Source: Rhinopithecus roxellana (lineage: Eukaryota > Chordata > Mammalia > Primates > Cercopithecidae). Taken from it: a stretch of 64,000 bases of DNA. Positions within the stretch are counted from its first letter, which is position 1. Each line of letters opens with the position of its first letter. The notes under the pieces were generated by a model. That model saw only the letters and a list, made by a program, of their open reading frames with translations. It did no database searches and was not told the origin of the DNA. Made by a program: the position numbers and the translations under genes. Of the stretch, positions 1 through 13,327 are shown piece after piece. The DNA is taken from NCBI RefSeq assembly GCF_007565055.1, contig NC_044559.1, forward strand, positions 39,798,546-39,862,545. Reading direction: 5' to 3'.

Positions 1-1054
1 TACTTATCTCATATGTTCTCTGTACTTTTAAAAAATCCTTTCTTGATTTATTTTAAAATTATTCCATTTTTTTCCCCTCTATGTCTTGTTAACTATGTTT
101 TTTTTACTACAGACTGCATCCTTGCCTTATCATAGTCTAAAAGAAAGTAGATAAATGGCTCAAATGTTAGGTTCCTCTCTCTGAGTTTCCCTCTCTCAGA
201 TCCTGGCGCTGTAATTCACTTTTTTTGTTAGTTCTGTGGTCTAATTTTTGTAATTGCTCTCAGCGGGGGGACGGTCCACACTATCTAGTCTTAGCAATTT
301 TATGTCCACTACCGGACCCAATAGAGTCATACTTAAATATGATACATTAGGGTTACCACTAGGAACCCCTGCAACCAATAAAACCACTCAGCTTTTTTAC
401 ACTGACGAAAAAATCAGCTGTGCTTACTTAAGGAAAGTAGTAAATAGTATTTTAGATTTTTGAACAAGAAAGTATGTCCATCAAATTAGGGTTTTTAGAT
501 TGTTCAGCCAAAAGAAGAGACTGCAGGAAGACAATCAATTAAAAGAATACTCCACTAGTGCGGGCATGAGCCAATGATGACGTGGAAGAGGAAGACAACA
601 ACGGGAATGAAAGAGGACAGAGCAAGAGATGTTATAGTATTCCATCCACCTTAAGCACCCAGAAATACGAGAGAAAAAGCTAAGAGGAATATGAAATATC
701 AAGTCTCAGAAAGAAACTAATTTGAATGAAGAGGAATTTAGATTTGGACCTCAGTATGAGGTATCTATAAGATGAAATTCAAATCCAACAGGCAAGTGTA
801 GGTCCTAATCTGAGGGTCCTGGTCCGGGTCTCTCACCAAAAATATGGTAATTTCTAAACGTTTCCATACAATTTTCCAAAACTATTCAGAATATTGTTTA
901 CTGAATTGGTAAACCAATTTACTCTCTATAGTCACCTATTTCCATTCATTGATATAGGAAAATACCAGAATTGGAAATTTACATTTTGACGTTCTGGAGA
1001 TACAGAAAAATAAAAATAAAAATAAAATTTCGTTATCACATTTAAAGAAAGAAC

Positions 1055-1340
1055 AGCCGGGAGTGGTGGCCCATGCCTGTGGAGGCCAAGGCAGGATGAT
1101 CACTTGAGTCCAGAAGTTCAACACCAGCCTGGGCAACATGGTAAAACCCCACCTCTACAAGAAACACAAAAATTAGCCAGGCATGGAGGTGTACGCCTGT
1201 AGTCCCAGCTACTTGGGAGTGCTGAGGCCAGAGGATCATTTGAGCCCAGGAGGTCAAGGGGCTGCAGTGAGTCAGGATCACACCACTGCACTCCAGTCTA
1301 GGTAACAGACTGAGACACTGTCTCATAATTAAATAAATAA
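1055..1340 (+). repeat. Alu (5' part internally deleted)
   Basis: The Alu head GCCGGGAGTGGTGGCCCATG is followed directly by the GGAGGCC box, so the AATCCCAGCACTTTGG block is missing. The right arm and an AAATAAATAA tail are present. Confidence 0.9.
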
Positions 1341-2210
1341 CTAAGAAGAGGGGAGTTAGTAAGGACAAGAGAAGAGCATGGTTTAAAAACATTAAGGCAA
1401 AATATACTGTCACAATTTCAAATAATCCAGCAGTAAGTTAAAATGTATAGATATACACACAGTGAAATATAATAGTAAGGAGAATACTAAGGGGACTTAG
1501 CTATTTATTAGTTTAACAGCAACAACAACAAAAAAACTTTTTAAAGTGCCTGAAGTAGAAATGTCATTATTTCCAAAATGAAAGAAATGTGTTTAAAAAA
1601 AAAAAAGAGGCAGCAAGTTAGATTATGCTGTCACGTAAATTTACATTCAACAAATTATTCTAAAATCTCTAAAAACCATGTTCTCTAGTTTTTAAGTCAT
1701 CACTAAAAATAACTGGAGAATATGGGAACATTATTTTATATACTCTTCAATCTCCCCAACAGGATATGCCTTGGGATAAAAATAAATAAATCCCTCTGAC
1801 ATATAAACTATACAAACCCACAGCTATTTTAAGATGCCCTTGACTGAGGCTGACACCCTCTAGGTCCAAATCATTGATTTATCAACTCCAGCACTAAATT
1901 TCTGATTATCTGTCAAATGCAACTCCTCCCACACACTTGTTTTGGCTCATAACAACAATATTTCATTATGAAAACCAGAGCTGCAAACAAAATGCTCCAT
2001 CCAAATAAAATGTTTCTGTGGCACAGTCTCTTGATCTGTCCCCCATGAAAACTGCCTTAAGGTCTCTATAAAATAAAGATTACATCAGTCCACACACACC
2101 ACACTGAACAAACAAATAAAATGCCTACAAATCTAAAGAGCATAGGAGTAGCGGTCATCTGAAGCTAATTATGCTACTCTTTCCATTAGCACAGCTCATA
2201 TTCAGTTACT

Positions 2211-2520
2211 CAGCATTCAGCCAAAACACATTTGCTGAGTTGTAATTGTGGCAGACACTAAGCATAAAAAGACAAACAAGACAGAGTCCCTCCCCATCAA
2301 GGGAGGGCCTGTGAAGTAGTCAGATAGGGAAGCAGAAACAATAACACAATCACTGCCCTAATAGAGTTCTTATTGCTGAGATGCTATGGATCCACAGAAG
2401 AAATGCCAATAGTCTGTTCTGTTTAAAGAGGAGTGCAGGAGTTCCAGGAAGGCTTTACACAGATGGACACAAATGAGTTTAAGCCTGAGAAAAGAATGAA
2501 GCAGCATTTGCCAGGCAGGA
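2211..2520 (-). repeat. L2-type 3'-end relic
   Basis: Diverged version of the L2 3' region read in reverse (CATTTGCTGAGT, GGCAGACACTA, ACAGAGTCCCTCCCCATCAA, then AGGAAGGC). Assignment is by motif order only. Confidence 0.5.
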
Positions 2521-2527
2521 AGCAGAA

Positions 2528-2663
2528 GAAAAAAATACCTTACACCTTAGTGTAAAGAACTAGATATTGTAGTAAATCTACTTCCTTTTAATGTCGAGAA
2601 AATACCTTACACCTTAGTGTGAAGGAACGAGATATTTTAGTAAATCTACTTCATTTCAGTGTC
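2528..2663. repeat. Tandem duplication, 67-68 bp unit x2
   Basis: The unit beginning AAAATACCTTACACCTTAGT occurs at about 2531 and again at 2598. It runs through GTAAATCTACTTC in both copies, with several substitutions between them. Confidence 0.85.
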
Positions 2664-2958
2664 AAGAAAATGTATAAGATGAAATATATATTAGCATGTT
2701 TAATAAAGAGGCAAACACACAAATACTGAGTGACAGAGCTGAAAACAGAGCCCCGGATCCCCATGTTTTAAACTACTCCCCACTGCTATTTAATAATGGT
2801 TACAAACTTTATAATCTTATAAAAGGAATCATTTTGAAGCTAGACTTTTCATAAGACCATGTTGCTGAACTCAAAGTGGGACATGTATTGATTCTAAAAA
2901 CAAACTAAATTCCCTGGTTTTACATCATATATTACCCCTTTTAAAAACATTAACATCA

Positions 2959-3250
2959 GGCTGGGCACAGTGGTTCACACCTGTAATCCTAGCACTTTGG
3001 GAGGCCGAGGTTGGCAGATCGCTTGGGTCCCGGAGTTTGAGACCAGCATGAGCAGTATGGCAAAACCCCATCTCTAAAGCAAGAAACACAAAGAATTTGC
3101 CAGGCATGCTGGCACACACCTGTATTGTCAGCTACGGGGGAAGCTGATCACCTGAGCCCAGGGAGGTCAAAGCTGCAGTAAGCCATGACTGTGCCACTGC
3201 ACTCCAGCCCGGGAGACATAGTGAGACCCCATCTCAAAAAAACTAAAAAA
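2959..3250 (+). repeat. Alu, older subfamily
   Basis: Starts GGCTGGGCACAGTGGTTCAC and ends in an interrupted A tail. Many substitutions suggest AluJ or an old AluS. Confidence 0.9.
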
Positions 3251-3361
3251 ACACTAACATCAAAAGAAATATCACCCTGACTTATGTTTTAATCATTAAT
3301 AAGAATCATCCCTATATTAAAATATAAAACTAAAAATTATTTGATTTCATAATAGGCTGTA

Positions 3362-3560
3362 TTAGTAGGGTGAGGGAAAACAGACACAGTGATATACACA
3401 GAACTGATGGGAATGCAACTTGATACAACTTCTGTGAACCACAATATGGACTTAGTAAACGACATTCACTTCAGCACTGTTCCTAATAGCCAAAGACTGG
3501 AAGTAACCTAAATATTCATCAATCAAAAACTAGTTAAATTAAGGTATATCAATAAAGTAA
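3362..3560 (+). repeat. Old L1 3' fragment
   Basis: Carries the L1 ORF2 end/3' UTR signature: GATGGGAATGCAACTTG, then CACAATATGGA, then TAATAGCCAAAGACTGGAAG. It is degenerate, with no coding capacity. Confidence 0.6.
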
Positions 3561-3764
3561 GGCAGTTGAGATAAGCATTTACTTCAGTAAAACACTTGAG
3601 AAATGATGATGAACCTGACTAGGGTACTGGCAAGTGAACAGAAGTGGACAGAGTCCACAGCGAGACCAGAATTTCATAAATTGGATTCAGGTAGGAATTC
3701 AGGTAGATGGTGGAGTGAAGAATTAGAAAGCAAATCACTCAAAAGCTATAAAGCATAGATCTAG

Positions 3765-3826
3765 GGTTTCATCAACAATTTATACACAATGCCTAGGCAC
3801 TAAATATATGTGTTAAATGAATAAAG
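3765..3826 (+). repeat. L2 3'-end fragment
   Basis: Short match to the L2 terminus (CAATGCCTAGGCACTAAATA followed by TGTTAAATGAATAAA). Confidence 0.45.
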
Positions 3827-4131
3827 ATTTTATAGTTGGCGGCAAAAATATGAAGAAAGAAATTTATACTAACAACGAGAAAAGTGTACATTTGACTATG
3901 ACAAAACACAGCTCTATCATTTGAAAAAGAAAACAAAATGCTACTTAGTACAACAACTGTTTGGGGGAGAAAAGACAAAAAAGACTAAACTATCTCAGAC
4001 CACAAGTTGTGAAGAACAATATCCAAAGCCCAAAGCACAACCCAGCATATGCTATAAACTGTGGTTATTTCAGAACTGCTGGGGTGCTTCCTAATTGTGG
4101 TGTAGACCCTGGTAATCTATTGCTGAGTGAC

Positions 4132-4412
4132 TTTTCTTTTTTTTTTTTTTTTTTCGAGACGGAGTCTCACTCTGTCGCCAGGCTGGAGTGCAGTGACGCA
4201 ATCTCGGCTAACTGCGACCTCCGCCTCCTGGGTTCAAGTGATTCCCCTGCCTCAGCCTCCTGAGTAGCTGGGACTACAGGAGTGTGCAACCATGCCCGGC
4301 TAATTTTTTGTATTTTAGTAGAGATGGGGTTTCACCATGTTGGCCAGGATGGTCTCTATCTCCTGACTTTGTGATCCGCCCATCTCGGCCTCCCAAAGTG
4401 CTGGGATTGCTG
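4132..4412 (-). repeat. Alu, 5' end missing
   Basis: A T run followed by CGAGACGGAGTCTCACTC. The element stops at GTGCTGGGATTG instead of reaching the GCCCGGCC head. It is in sense orientation relative to CACUL1. Confidence 0.92.
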
Positions 4413-4484
4413 AGCGATTTTTCTAGACATTGTTCTACTTCTATACCAAAAGCAAAGTGGGATCAAGCCCTGGTATAAAGATTA

Positions 4485-4564
4485 TTTGGTTGGTGCAAAA
4501 GTAACGGAGGTTTCTGTCATTATTTTCAATGGCAAAAACCGCAATTACTTTTGCACCAACTTAA
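4485..4564. mobile_element. MADE1 (mariner-derived MITE), full length 80 bp
   Basis: Both arms of the Hsmar1-derived MADE1 element are present: GGTTGGTGCAAAAGTAA on the left and TTACTTTTGCACCAAC on the right, for a total of 80 bp. It is flanked by TA dinucleotides at 4483-4484 and 4565-4566, the expected target duplication. MADE1 copies are the known source of the mir-548 family; this one sits in CACUL1 intron 3. The left arm carries several substitutions relative to the right arm. Confidence 0.93.
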
Positions 4565-5130
4565 TAATACCTGATCTTCTAGCACTGAAGGTTTACTGAA
4601 GTGGGGAGGGGGAGGATCAAGCTAAGTGCTCCCTTAAACAGAAGATTTTCTGCAACCTGCCCCAGACTTTAGAGCTGAGATGATGCCTATTTACAGGAGG
4701 TTTATCAATAAAGTGTTTACTTCAGTTGTTCATATTGAAAGGCATTATAAATTAGTAGGCAAACCACTCTTCAAAGATGATAGTACAAGTTCCAAAAAAA
4801 GTTAAAACATACACATATTTTGTATCATAAAAGTCACCAAATATTGACATTAACTGAAAAAAATAAGGTTTTAAATAAAATAAATGTTGACATGGTAATC
4901 AATGGAATCAGTTAAGTTCTGAAATATATTTAATCCAAAAATTTCCACAATTTATACCAAATTTTCAAATTAATAATCTATTCCAAAAATTACGTGATTT
5001 GATCAACATTCATCTAGAAAGCATTTATAAATTTATATCATAATCAAATTAACAAGCTTCCAAATGTGTATTAGACAAGCTAACTGCAACCAGTCAGGAA
5101 AACCCAAGGAAGCAAAAATCAATACAATCA

Positions 5131-6132
<1,002 letters not shown>

Positions 6133-6259
6133 CTGTATATCTGTTCATAGGATATGGGGATATAGTCACCAGGACTCTGAGTTAAAAGTTGATCTATGGC
6201 ACCATCCAATTTTGGCCAGTATGTGCTCTTATAATCTTCAATAGTTATAACATTCATTA
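6133..6259 (-). CDS. CACUL1: CACUL1 exon 2 (residues 123-165, start of cullin-like domain)
   Basis: 127-nt internal exon. On the minus strand it is preceded by a pyrimidine-rich acceptor ending TTTTAG and followed by CAG|GTAAGT, a near-consensus donor. Translation in the frame set by exon 1 gives MNVITIEDYKSTYWPKLDGA and continues to SYEQIYS with no stop. The segment resembles the first helices of a cullin N-terminal repeat (the W-x-x-L pattern followed by the SYEQIYS-type helix). The exon ends with two bases of codon 165 (phase 2). Skipping it would shift the frame, because 127 is not a multiple of three and the flanking introns are phase 1 and phase 2. It lies 21.3 kb from exon 1 and 890 bp from exon 3. 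Confidence 0.95.
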
Positions 6260-7384
6260 CTAAAAGTAAAAAGTAAAATAAATATTACTACGTGCCATAT
6301 GTGCAGCAAACACAAATCACAGCCATTTTGCACTCTCAAATTCCTCTCACTTTTCTGATTTTACACTGACACTCTATTATCTGACTATCCTATTTCAATT
6401 AAAAACAAAAAAGGCAACCTGGTCAAGGATGTTAAGCAGCCATTAATCATGAGTTTAAGAGGAGTTAGTATGAACCTGTCCATCTTTAAAAATAACAACC
6501 CAACAAGCAATCATCACTGGTTTCCTTCTGGGTTTCCTGTAAGCCTCTGTCATCAGCGGAGCAGTCTCAAACATGCTCTGACCCTCAAATACACAGTCAA
6601 TTATGTGACAAAATGACCTATCAATGAACCACAGGAAAATTCAAAGAAACTGTGAACACCAACAATCAATCTTTGTAGACATCCTTGAGGAAATGTACCT
6701 AAGGACAGGACTATGAGGATTAAGGTCCAAATGCTGCAGTCACAAAGAGGTTGCTGGAAAACTTGCTGAGATTTACGATACCACCAGCACCTCTTCATCA
6801 TTACTACAGCTCCAACTCAGGCTGCTACTATCTTAAACTGGATAAGCCCAACAGAAAAGAAGTCAGTGAACTGGCACCCTGCGCTGAGGCTTACTTCATT
6901 CCTACAGACAGGCTTTTACTCCCACACTACAGGTTTCACAAAGCGTTTGTAGAGTGGATCCTAACAGCTTTGAAATCCAAGTAACAGTTGCTTCACGGCA
7001 CTGAAATGTTAATATTTTAAAAAGAGCTACCAGAAGAACCTACCAATATTCTGTGTCATGAACCACAGTTACCTCAGGAGTAACAACAACGAGACCAGGT
7101 ATTTCACTATTTTGCCAGACTAGGAAGCAGAGTGGTTAAGTGACTCAAGAACACAAGACTCATTACTGTCAAAGATACCAGGTAAAACAAAGCCTTCCCA
7201 GCGTCTTTTTATCACATTATCGATTTCCACACCTTCGTCATCCAGGTTCCAGATTTTTTTCTATGTACCATCTATATCACTTTTGTTCAATACTTTCTTT
7301 AAATCAATTCACTTGTTATTTAATTTTATTTCACAGGACATCTGAGGAATGAACTACTGAGGAATGTTCACAAAACAACATGGT

Positions 7385-7690
7385 ATAATCTTAAATGCAT
7401 TTTGCTAAGTCAAAGAAGCCAGACCCAAAGGGCTACATATTCTAAGAGTCCCACTTACATGATACTAATAAAGGCAAAACCACAGGGAGGAAAACAGATC
7501 AGTGGTCGACAGCGGCTGGAAGGTGGGGAGAAGGATTATCTATAAAGTAGTAGCATGAAGGAATTTTTATGGCAATTAACCGTTTTGCATGGAACTGTGG
7601 TGGGGGATACACCACTTCACGCATTTGTCAACACCAACAGAACTGTATATCAAATGACCATGTAAATTTTAAAAAAAAACCAACAAGGCT
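7385..7690 (+). repeat. Old L1 3' UTR fragment
   Basis: Contains AAGTCAAAGAAGCCAGACCC, CAGTGGTCGACAGCGGCTGG and GGGGAGAAGGATT, matching the common L1M 3' UTR order. Confidence 0.65.
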
Positions 7691-7837
7691 GTAGTGGTAA
7701 GGATGGAATGCAAAACACAACAAAATGAACCTAATTACAAATGAATCACATAACCCACACTGAAGGGAATGGGGAATAAAGGAGTGTTTTGACTAATGTA
7801 AAGCTAAAGACAAAAAGAATTGTACATGCATGTGCGC

Positions 7838-8225
7838 AAACATACAGTAGGAAGAGGCCAGACCATGTAGGTCCTTATGGGCCATTGTAGACTTTGACTT
7901 TTACTCTAAGATGGAGGCCTCTCTGGAGGGTTTTGAGCAGAGGAGTGACATGATCTGGCTTAGGTTTTATACGGATCATTCCAGCAGCTGTGCTGAGAGT
8001 AAACTCAGTTTAGAGGCTGTGAGCTGATATGGGGTTGGGCCAGAGGGTGGCACTGAGGACAATAAGGAGAGGTCAGATTTTGAAGATATTTTAAAAATAG
8101 AGTCAACAAGATTCACTGATAGATTAGCTGTGAGATGTGAAAGTAAGGTCAACAGTAGCTCCTCCAAAGCTTTTCACCTGAGCACCAAAGGATGGGGTTG
8201 TCGTTTACTAAAATGAGGAAGACTG
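7838..8225 (-). repeat. Ancient L2-type relic
   Basis: Contains GGCCAGACCATGTAGGTCC, GGAGGGTTTTGAGCAGAGGA and GTGACATGATCTGGCTTAGG, a recurring mammalian motif order. The same family recurs at 33795-35060. I assign it to an L2-clade LINE tail in reverse orientation; the family label is tentative. Confidence 0.5.
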
Positions 8226-9210
8226 CACAAAAAGCTTAGCTGTCCAGGGGGCATAGCAGATACTGTTGGTGCCCCACCCGCCCATTTACCCCATCCATAC
8301 CCTAAGGCTACTTCTCTCAGTGTTTTGTCCAGCTGCCAGAGCTTGCTCTGCTTGCAGAAGGAGAGGTAAGAAATTGTGGGAGAATTAACAACCCCAAAGC
8401 AGCCTTCAACCAATGGCTACTGAGGATTCAGTGTCATTACCCCAGTAGCTCCCTCTCCTTTTGGGTGAGATGACTCTCAGGCCCCTGTGCTACACTGACT
8501 CCCAGAGCTCCCCACTGGTACTAAACTCCAGCTGCCTGCAGTGGTGACTTTACCTTACTGGCTTCCTTACCTTCCCTGTCTCACTTCCCCAATCCCCCTA
8601 GAGCTGCTTCCCAGGGTCACCCTCTTGCACTTGGTACTGAAAAGTGTTACACACTAGCTCTAGAATATGACCCTTTGTATTTATGTAATCCTTAGGATTC
8701 AACAAAAACTGACAAAGAAATTACATTCTCACTATGTGATTCTGAGTTAGAGAATCCCTTATCAGTGTACCACCTAAACCACATGAAATACCTCTCTACA
8801 CCAAAAGTTGAGAGTTGAAGCTTAGATAACATGCTCAAAAAGAAAACTACAAGTAGTAATGCCAGTAATTAATATACCAATCTCCTGGGCTCCTAAAATG
8901 CTTAGTTCAATAAACCACATGCTATGGCTCCAGCTGGGAGCACTCCTACTTCTCAAGCGCAGGCTTCGCACTTTCGCAAATCACCAAGTCAAAGATATGA
9001 AGAAGGGGGGAAAAAGAAACCAAAATGTAAAGTCCTGTAGTTCTAAGTACAAAATGGGGACTCACTACAGAAACAGTGACTGCTGATGCTTTTAGATATC
9101 TTTGAAAAGAGACTTTAAAATCAAATTGAAAAAGGCATGTGTCACAGTAGAGAATCTAAAACCCTATTTCCACACATAAAAAAAAAGCTGTTTCTATTTC
9201 CACACGTATT

Positions 9211-9250
9211 ATTATATACAATATACATCTATTATATACAATATACATCT
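9211..9250. repeat. Short AT-rich tandem repeat, about 20 bp x2
   Basis: TATTATATACAATATACATC occurs twice in succession. Confidence 0.8.
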
Positions 9251-9586
9251 ATGTTACTTGAATAACTAATAGAAAGCCAATTCAGTGATCTTACATGCTA
9301 GCTAACATAATTTCTTCCCAGGAAGCTTCTTCATAACAATCTGCAGTCAACACTTAAAATGACAATCCAGGAAACTTTAAGATATTTATTTACTTGCTTA
9401 TCTCAACCCAATCCTTGTTTTAAAAAACAAAAACTCCTAGCTATTTGTTCAGTTTAACATCTGACACATACAGTCTCAGAGTGTGTGTGTAATCTTGAAC
9501 TTAAAAACTAGATCCTTATGTTAGAGATACGTAATCACTTTCAACTTTGCCCATAGAAAAGTTTACACTGACCGAAAGAAAGAGTA

Positions 9587-9895
9587 GGCCAGGCGCACTG
9601 GCTCATGCCTGTAATCCCAGCAGTTTGGGAGGCCGAGCAGAGAGCAACGACTGAGCCCAGAAGTTCAAGACTGCACTGGGCAACATGGTGAGACCTCACC
9701 GCTACAAAAATTTAATTAAAAAAAAAATTAGCTGAGCGTGGTGACGCATGCCTGTGGTCTCAGCTACTCGGGAGGCTGAGGTGGGAGGATCTTTCAAGCC
9801 CAAAGATCAAGGTTGCAGCAAGCCATGTTCACACCCCTGTACTCCAGTCTGGGCAACAAAGCAAGACTGTCTCAAAAATGAAACAAAACACAAAA
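9587..9895 (+). repeat. Alu, old
   Basis: Starts GGCCAGGCGCACTGGCTCAT. The middle A-rich segment and the right arm are diverged; the tail is AAACAAAACACAAAAG. Confidence 0.92.
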
Positions 9896-10320
9896 GAGTA
9901 GCCAAAATTCATGCTATGTGTAGAAGACGGCTGATTTACTACTTTAAAATGGGAATGCTAAGATCAGAGAGCAGCATGACGAGATCTTAGGAGATCTGCA
10001 GGGCTGCCTATTTAGACAATACTTTTCAACTTTTTATTTCTTGATTTCTATCGTTCAGTATTAAGCCTGTATTAGAAAATACATAAGCAAAAGGAGGAAA
10101 TAAAAAATCACTCATAATCTCACCACCAGTATATTGTGGCTGTGCCAGTGTATTGTGCCAGTCTTTTCAATGTATATTACATGTGGCTAAAGAGTATATA
10201 CAGACATCTAATTAGCTAAAGAATTCCTTGAATTTTACTTTTTAGATAATTAACTAAATTCCTTTTCTGTATGTAATGAGCATTATCAGCAAGTAAGAGC
10301 CAAAATGAAAGTATGAAACC

Positions 10321-10618
10321 GGCTGGGCGTGGTGGCTCAAGCCTGTAATCCCAGCACTTTGGAAGGCTGAGACGGGCGGATCACGAGGTCAAGAGATCGA
10401 GACCATCCTGGCTAACACGGTGAAACCCCGTCTCTACTAAAAAAAATACAAAAAGCTAGCCGGGTGAGGTGGCGGGCGCCTGTAGTCCCAGCTACTCGGG
10501 AGGCTGAGGCAGGAGAATGGCGTGAACCCGGGAGGTGGAGCTTGCAGTGAGCCGACATCGCGCCACTGCACTCCAGCGACAGAGCAAGACTCCGACTCAA
10601 AAAAAAAAAAAAAAAAAG
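10321..10618 (+). repeat. AluY-like, full length, with target-site duplication
   Basis: Carries the Y/Sc-type stretch GATCACGAGGTCAAGAGATC and an A18 tail. AAAGTATGAAACC is found immediately before the head and again after the tail, so insertion is comparatively recent. Antisense to CACUL1. Confidence 0.95.
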
Positions 10619-11219
10619 TATGAAACCTAAAGAAACTTAAGTTACCACTAAATTACTAAATTTCATCTAGGTTAGATTTTCAGCTTGAAAATAATGAATT
10701 ACTTTTTAATCTATTTAAAGAAGGCACTACAGGTACAAATACCTACAAGAGCCATGCTAATAACATAAACAAGTAAAGCAGACCTGGTGCAAGAGTAACA
10801 AAAGTGGTGAGGGCTTTATTGAACTGCAGAATGTGTGTTGCCCTCTAGAGGCATTGAAGTTCAAGAAATTTTAAAACACTTATTTAAAAAAATGTAAAAC
10901 CATCATGCCACAAGGCTTAAACCTAGAAACACATATTTATAAGATAACAAGCTCACACAGTCTAAATTCCACTGAGAAAGTAGTTTAACTGACCTTTACT
11001 AAGATAAAATGAAACAAAGTCTAAAACACATGGAATAGCTGGAATCTTCATTCAGGAAATATTATCCGGTTGCTGATAAACAGGAAACCATTAGAGTTCT
11101 ATAATTCATACCAGGCAGGAATAAGTATGTTCAACTCTTACACTTTTTTAATCCAAATAAGTTGACATATTATTTATTGTCAATCTCCCTCAAACTAGGC
11201 GTAAGCCCCATGGAGAAGG

Positions 11220-11330
11220 AATTCACTGCTAGAACCCTAACTCTAAACAGGATATGACACCTGGTAGGTACTCAATAACACCTGTAAAGCGAATTAACTT
11301 AGTGAGTCAAAATAAATGCTGAACAGAAAA
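11220..11330 (+). repeat. L2 3'-end fragment
   Basis: CTGGTAGGTACTCAATAACA matches the L2 terminal box. It is strongly diverged. Confidence 0.45.
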
Positions 11331-11547
11331 ACAGTGCAAGATATACTGCTTATTAGCTGTTTTGGAATTAAAGCTTAAATCACATGTGATTTCACACAGG
11401 CTAAAGCAAACCGGATTAGCCCTACTATACAATCCTGTTAAGGTTTTTTTGTTTGTTTTATAAGGGAAGAATAAATTCAGAAATTATAGTAAGCATTATG
11501 AATTCATACTTGGTCTACTGCAGAGACTGATCATTACTTTCTATCAG

Positions 11548-11735
11548 TGCTTCCAAAGTGTGAGATCCAGAGCAGCAGCAGCAGCATCACCTGGAAACTT
11601 GCTGCAAATGCAGATGGTCAGGCCCCAACACAGATCTGCTGAATCAGAAATTCTAGGGGTGGGTGGAACCCAGGAAGTTGTTTAACAAGCCCTCCAGATA
11701 ATTCTTAACGCCTGTTGAAGTCTGAAAAACACTCT
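11548..11735 (-). mobile_element. MER5A-like nonautonomous hAT element
   Basis: The core GCAGCATCACCTGGAAACTT, GCTGAATCAGAAATTCTAGG and TTTAACAAGCCCTCCAG is present in the order expected for reversed MER5A. About 190 bp, close to full length. Confidence 0.8.
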
Positions 11736-12414
11736 AATGCTTCAGCAGCTCAGGACAGCCAGGGTTCACTTAGGTGTTCCTCTTTCCTCAACTGCTAATA
11801 TATGGTTTGTCTGTTCTCAACAACTTGAAGAGTCAAATAAAGGTGTGAATATATCAAACAAAATGTTAAAAAGGTAGCTAGGAACTGTCTTCCTACCAAA
11901 GATTCACTAAAACTCTTCTCTTCCATATCCTTTCTCCCCATCAAAAGTCACCTTCATTTAGAATAGACTCTAAGAATGTAGTAATTGCAATTATAAAATA
12001 AATTAGCCAAATTTAAAAGGCTAAATTATGAATGACTTTTTAGATTAATTATAATTAACTGCAACTAGATAATCAGAACGGACAAGGAGAAAAGAGCCCT
12101 TTGTTACCTATTTAACTTCAGCTAGTTAATGTATGCTATCTAAAAGAAAAATATGACTTTTTGTCACTAGATTACGCTTATCTGTCAATAACAATCCAAT
12201 AAATCTGGCTGAATGTTTCAGCAAAATGTTCTGCTCCCTCCAGCACAGGGGGACGACTGAACTCTTCCAAGTGTTGGACTCAGAGCAGCTGAAGGCCAAG
12301 AACATAACCTGAGGAATGGAAGGGAAGCCCTTGTAGATAAAGGAGAGGAATGGTCATAAAAAGTGTAAGAAGTAAAAATCATACAGAAATATTTTTAAAC
12401 AGAAAAAACTTTAT

Positions 12415-13327
12415 CAAGATAAGAAAATATTTTTGTATAGTTGTACTGTGTTTATGTTTTAAGCTAAGTGTTATTACAGAGGAGCCAAAAAGTTTAAAAC
12501 TTAAAAGGTTTATAAAGTAAAAAAGTTACAGGAAGCTAAGGTTGATTTATTATTTAATTTCTTTTTTTTTTTTTTTTTTTTTGAGACAGCGTCTCTCACT
12601 CTGTCGCCCAGGCTGGAGTACAGTGGTGCAATCTCAGCTCACTGCAACCTCTGCCTCTGGGGCTCAAGTGATCCTCCCATCTCAACCTCCAGAGTAGCTG
12701 AGACTACAGGCAAATGCCACCACACCCAGCTAATTTCTGGTTTGTTTTTTTTTTTCTTTGGTAGAGATGAGGTTTTGCCATGTTCCCCAGGGTGGTCTCA
12801 AACTCCTAGGCTCAAGTGATCTGCCTGCCTCGGCCTCCCAAAGTGCTGGGATGACAGACGTGAGCCATAGCATTTGGCCAGAGCAATTTTTAAATAAATT
12901 TAGTAAAACCTAAGTGTACAGTGCTTTTTAAAAGTCTAGAGCAATATACAGAAAGGGCTTCACATTCACTCATGCCACTCACCCACACAACTTCCAGTCT
13001 TGCAAGCTCCAATCATGATAGGTGCCATATACAAGTGTACCATTTTTTTATCTTTTATACCATGCTTTTACTGTACCTTTTCTATGTTTAAGTATACAAA
13101 TACCATTATGTTAGTTGCATACAGTACTCAGTACAGTAGCATGCTGTACATATCATACAGGTTTGTAGCCTAAAAGCAATAGGCTATATCCTATATAGCC
13201 TAAAGGTGTAATGGGCTATACTACCTAGGTTTGTGTAAGTATACCCCATGATGTTCCCACAGTATGCAAAATCGCCTAACAAAACAATTCTCAGAATGTA
13301 TCCCTGTTGTTAAGCAAAGCATAACTG
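12415..13327 (-). mobile_element. Tigger-family DNA transposon (Tigger3-like), truncated
   Basis: Ends GCAAAGCATAACTG then TA, the degenerate inverted-repeat end of the pogo-like Tigger group. The inside order (AGCTAAGTGTTATTACA, TTCACATTCACTCATGCC, GTTTGTAGCCTAAAAGCAAT) is the reverse complement of the element at 39981-41110. An Alu splits it at 12562-12880, and the far end is missing. It has no transposase coding capacity. Confidence 0.7.
12562..12880 (-). repeat. Alu inserted in Tigger-like element
   Basis: A T run, then GAGACAGCGTCTCTCACTCT, through to a degraded head ending ATTTGGCCA. A second internal T-rich run sits between the arms. Confidence 0.93.
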
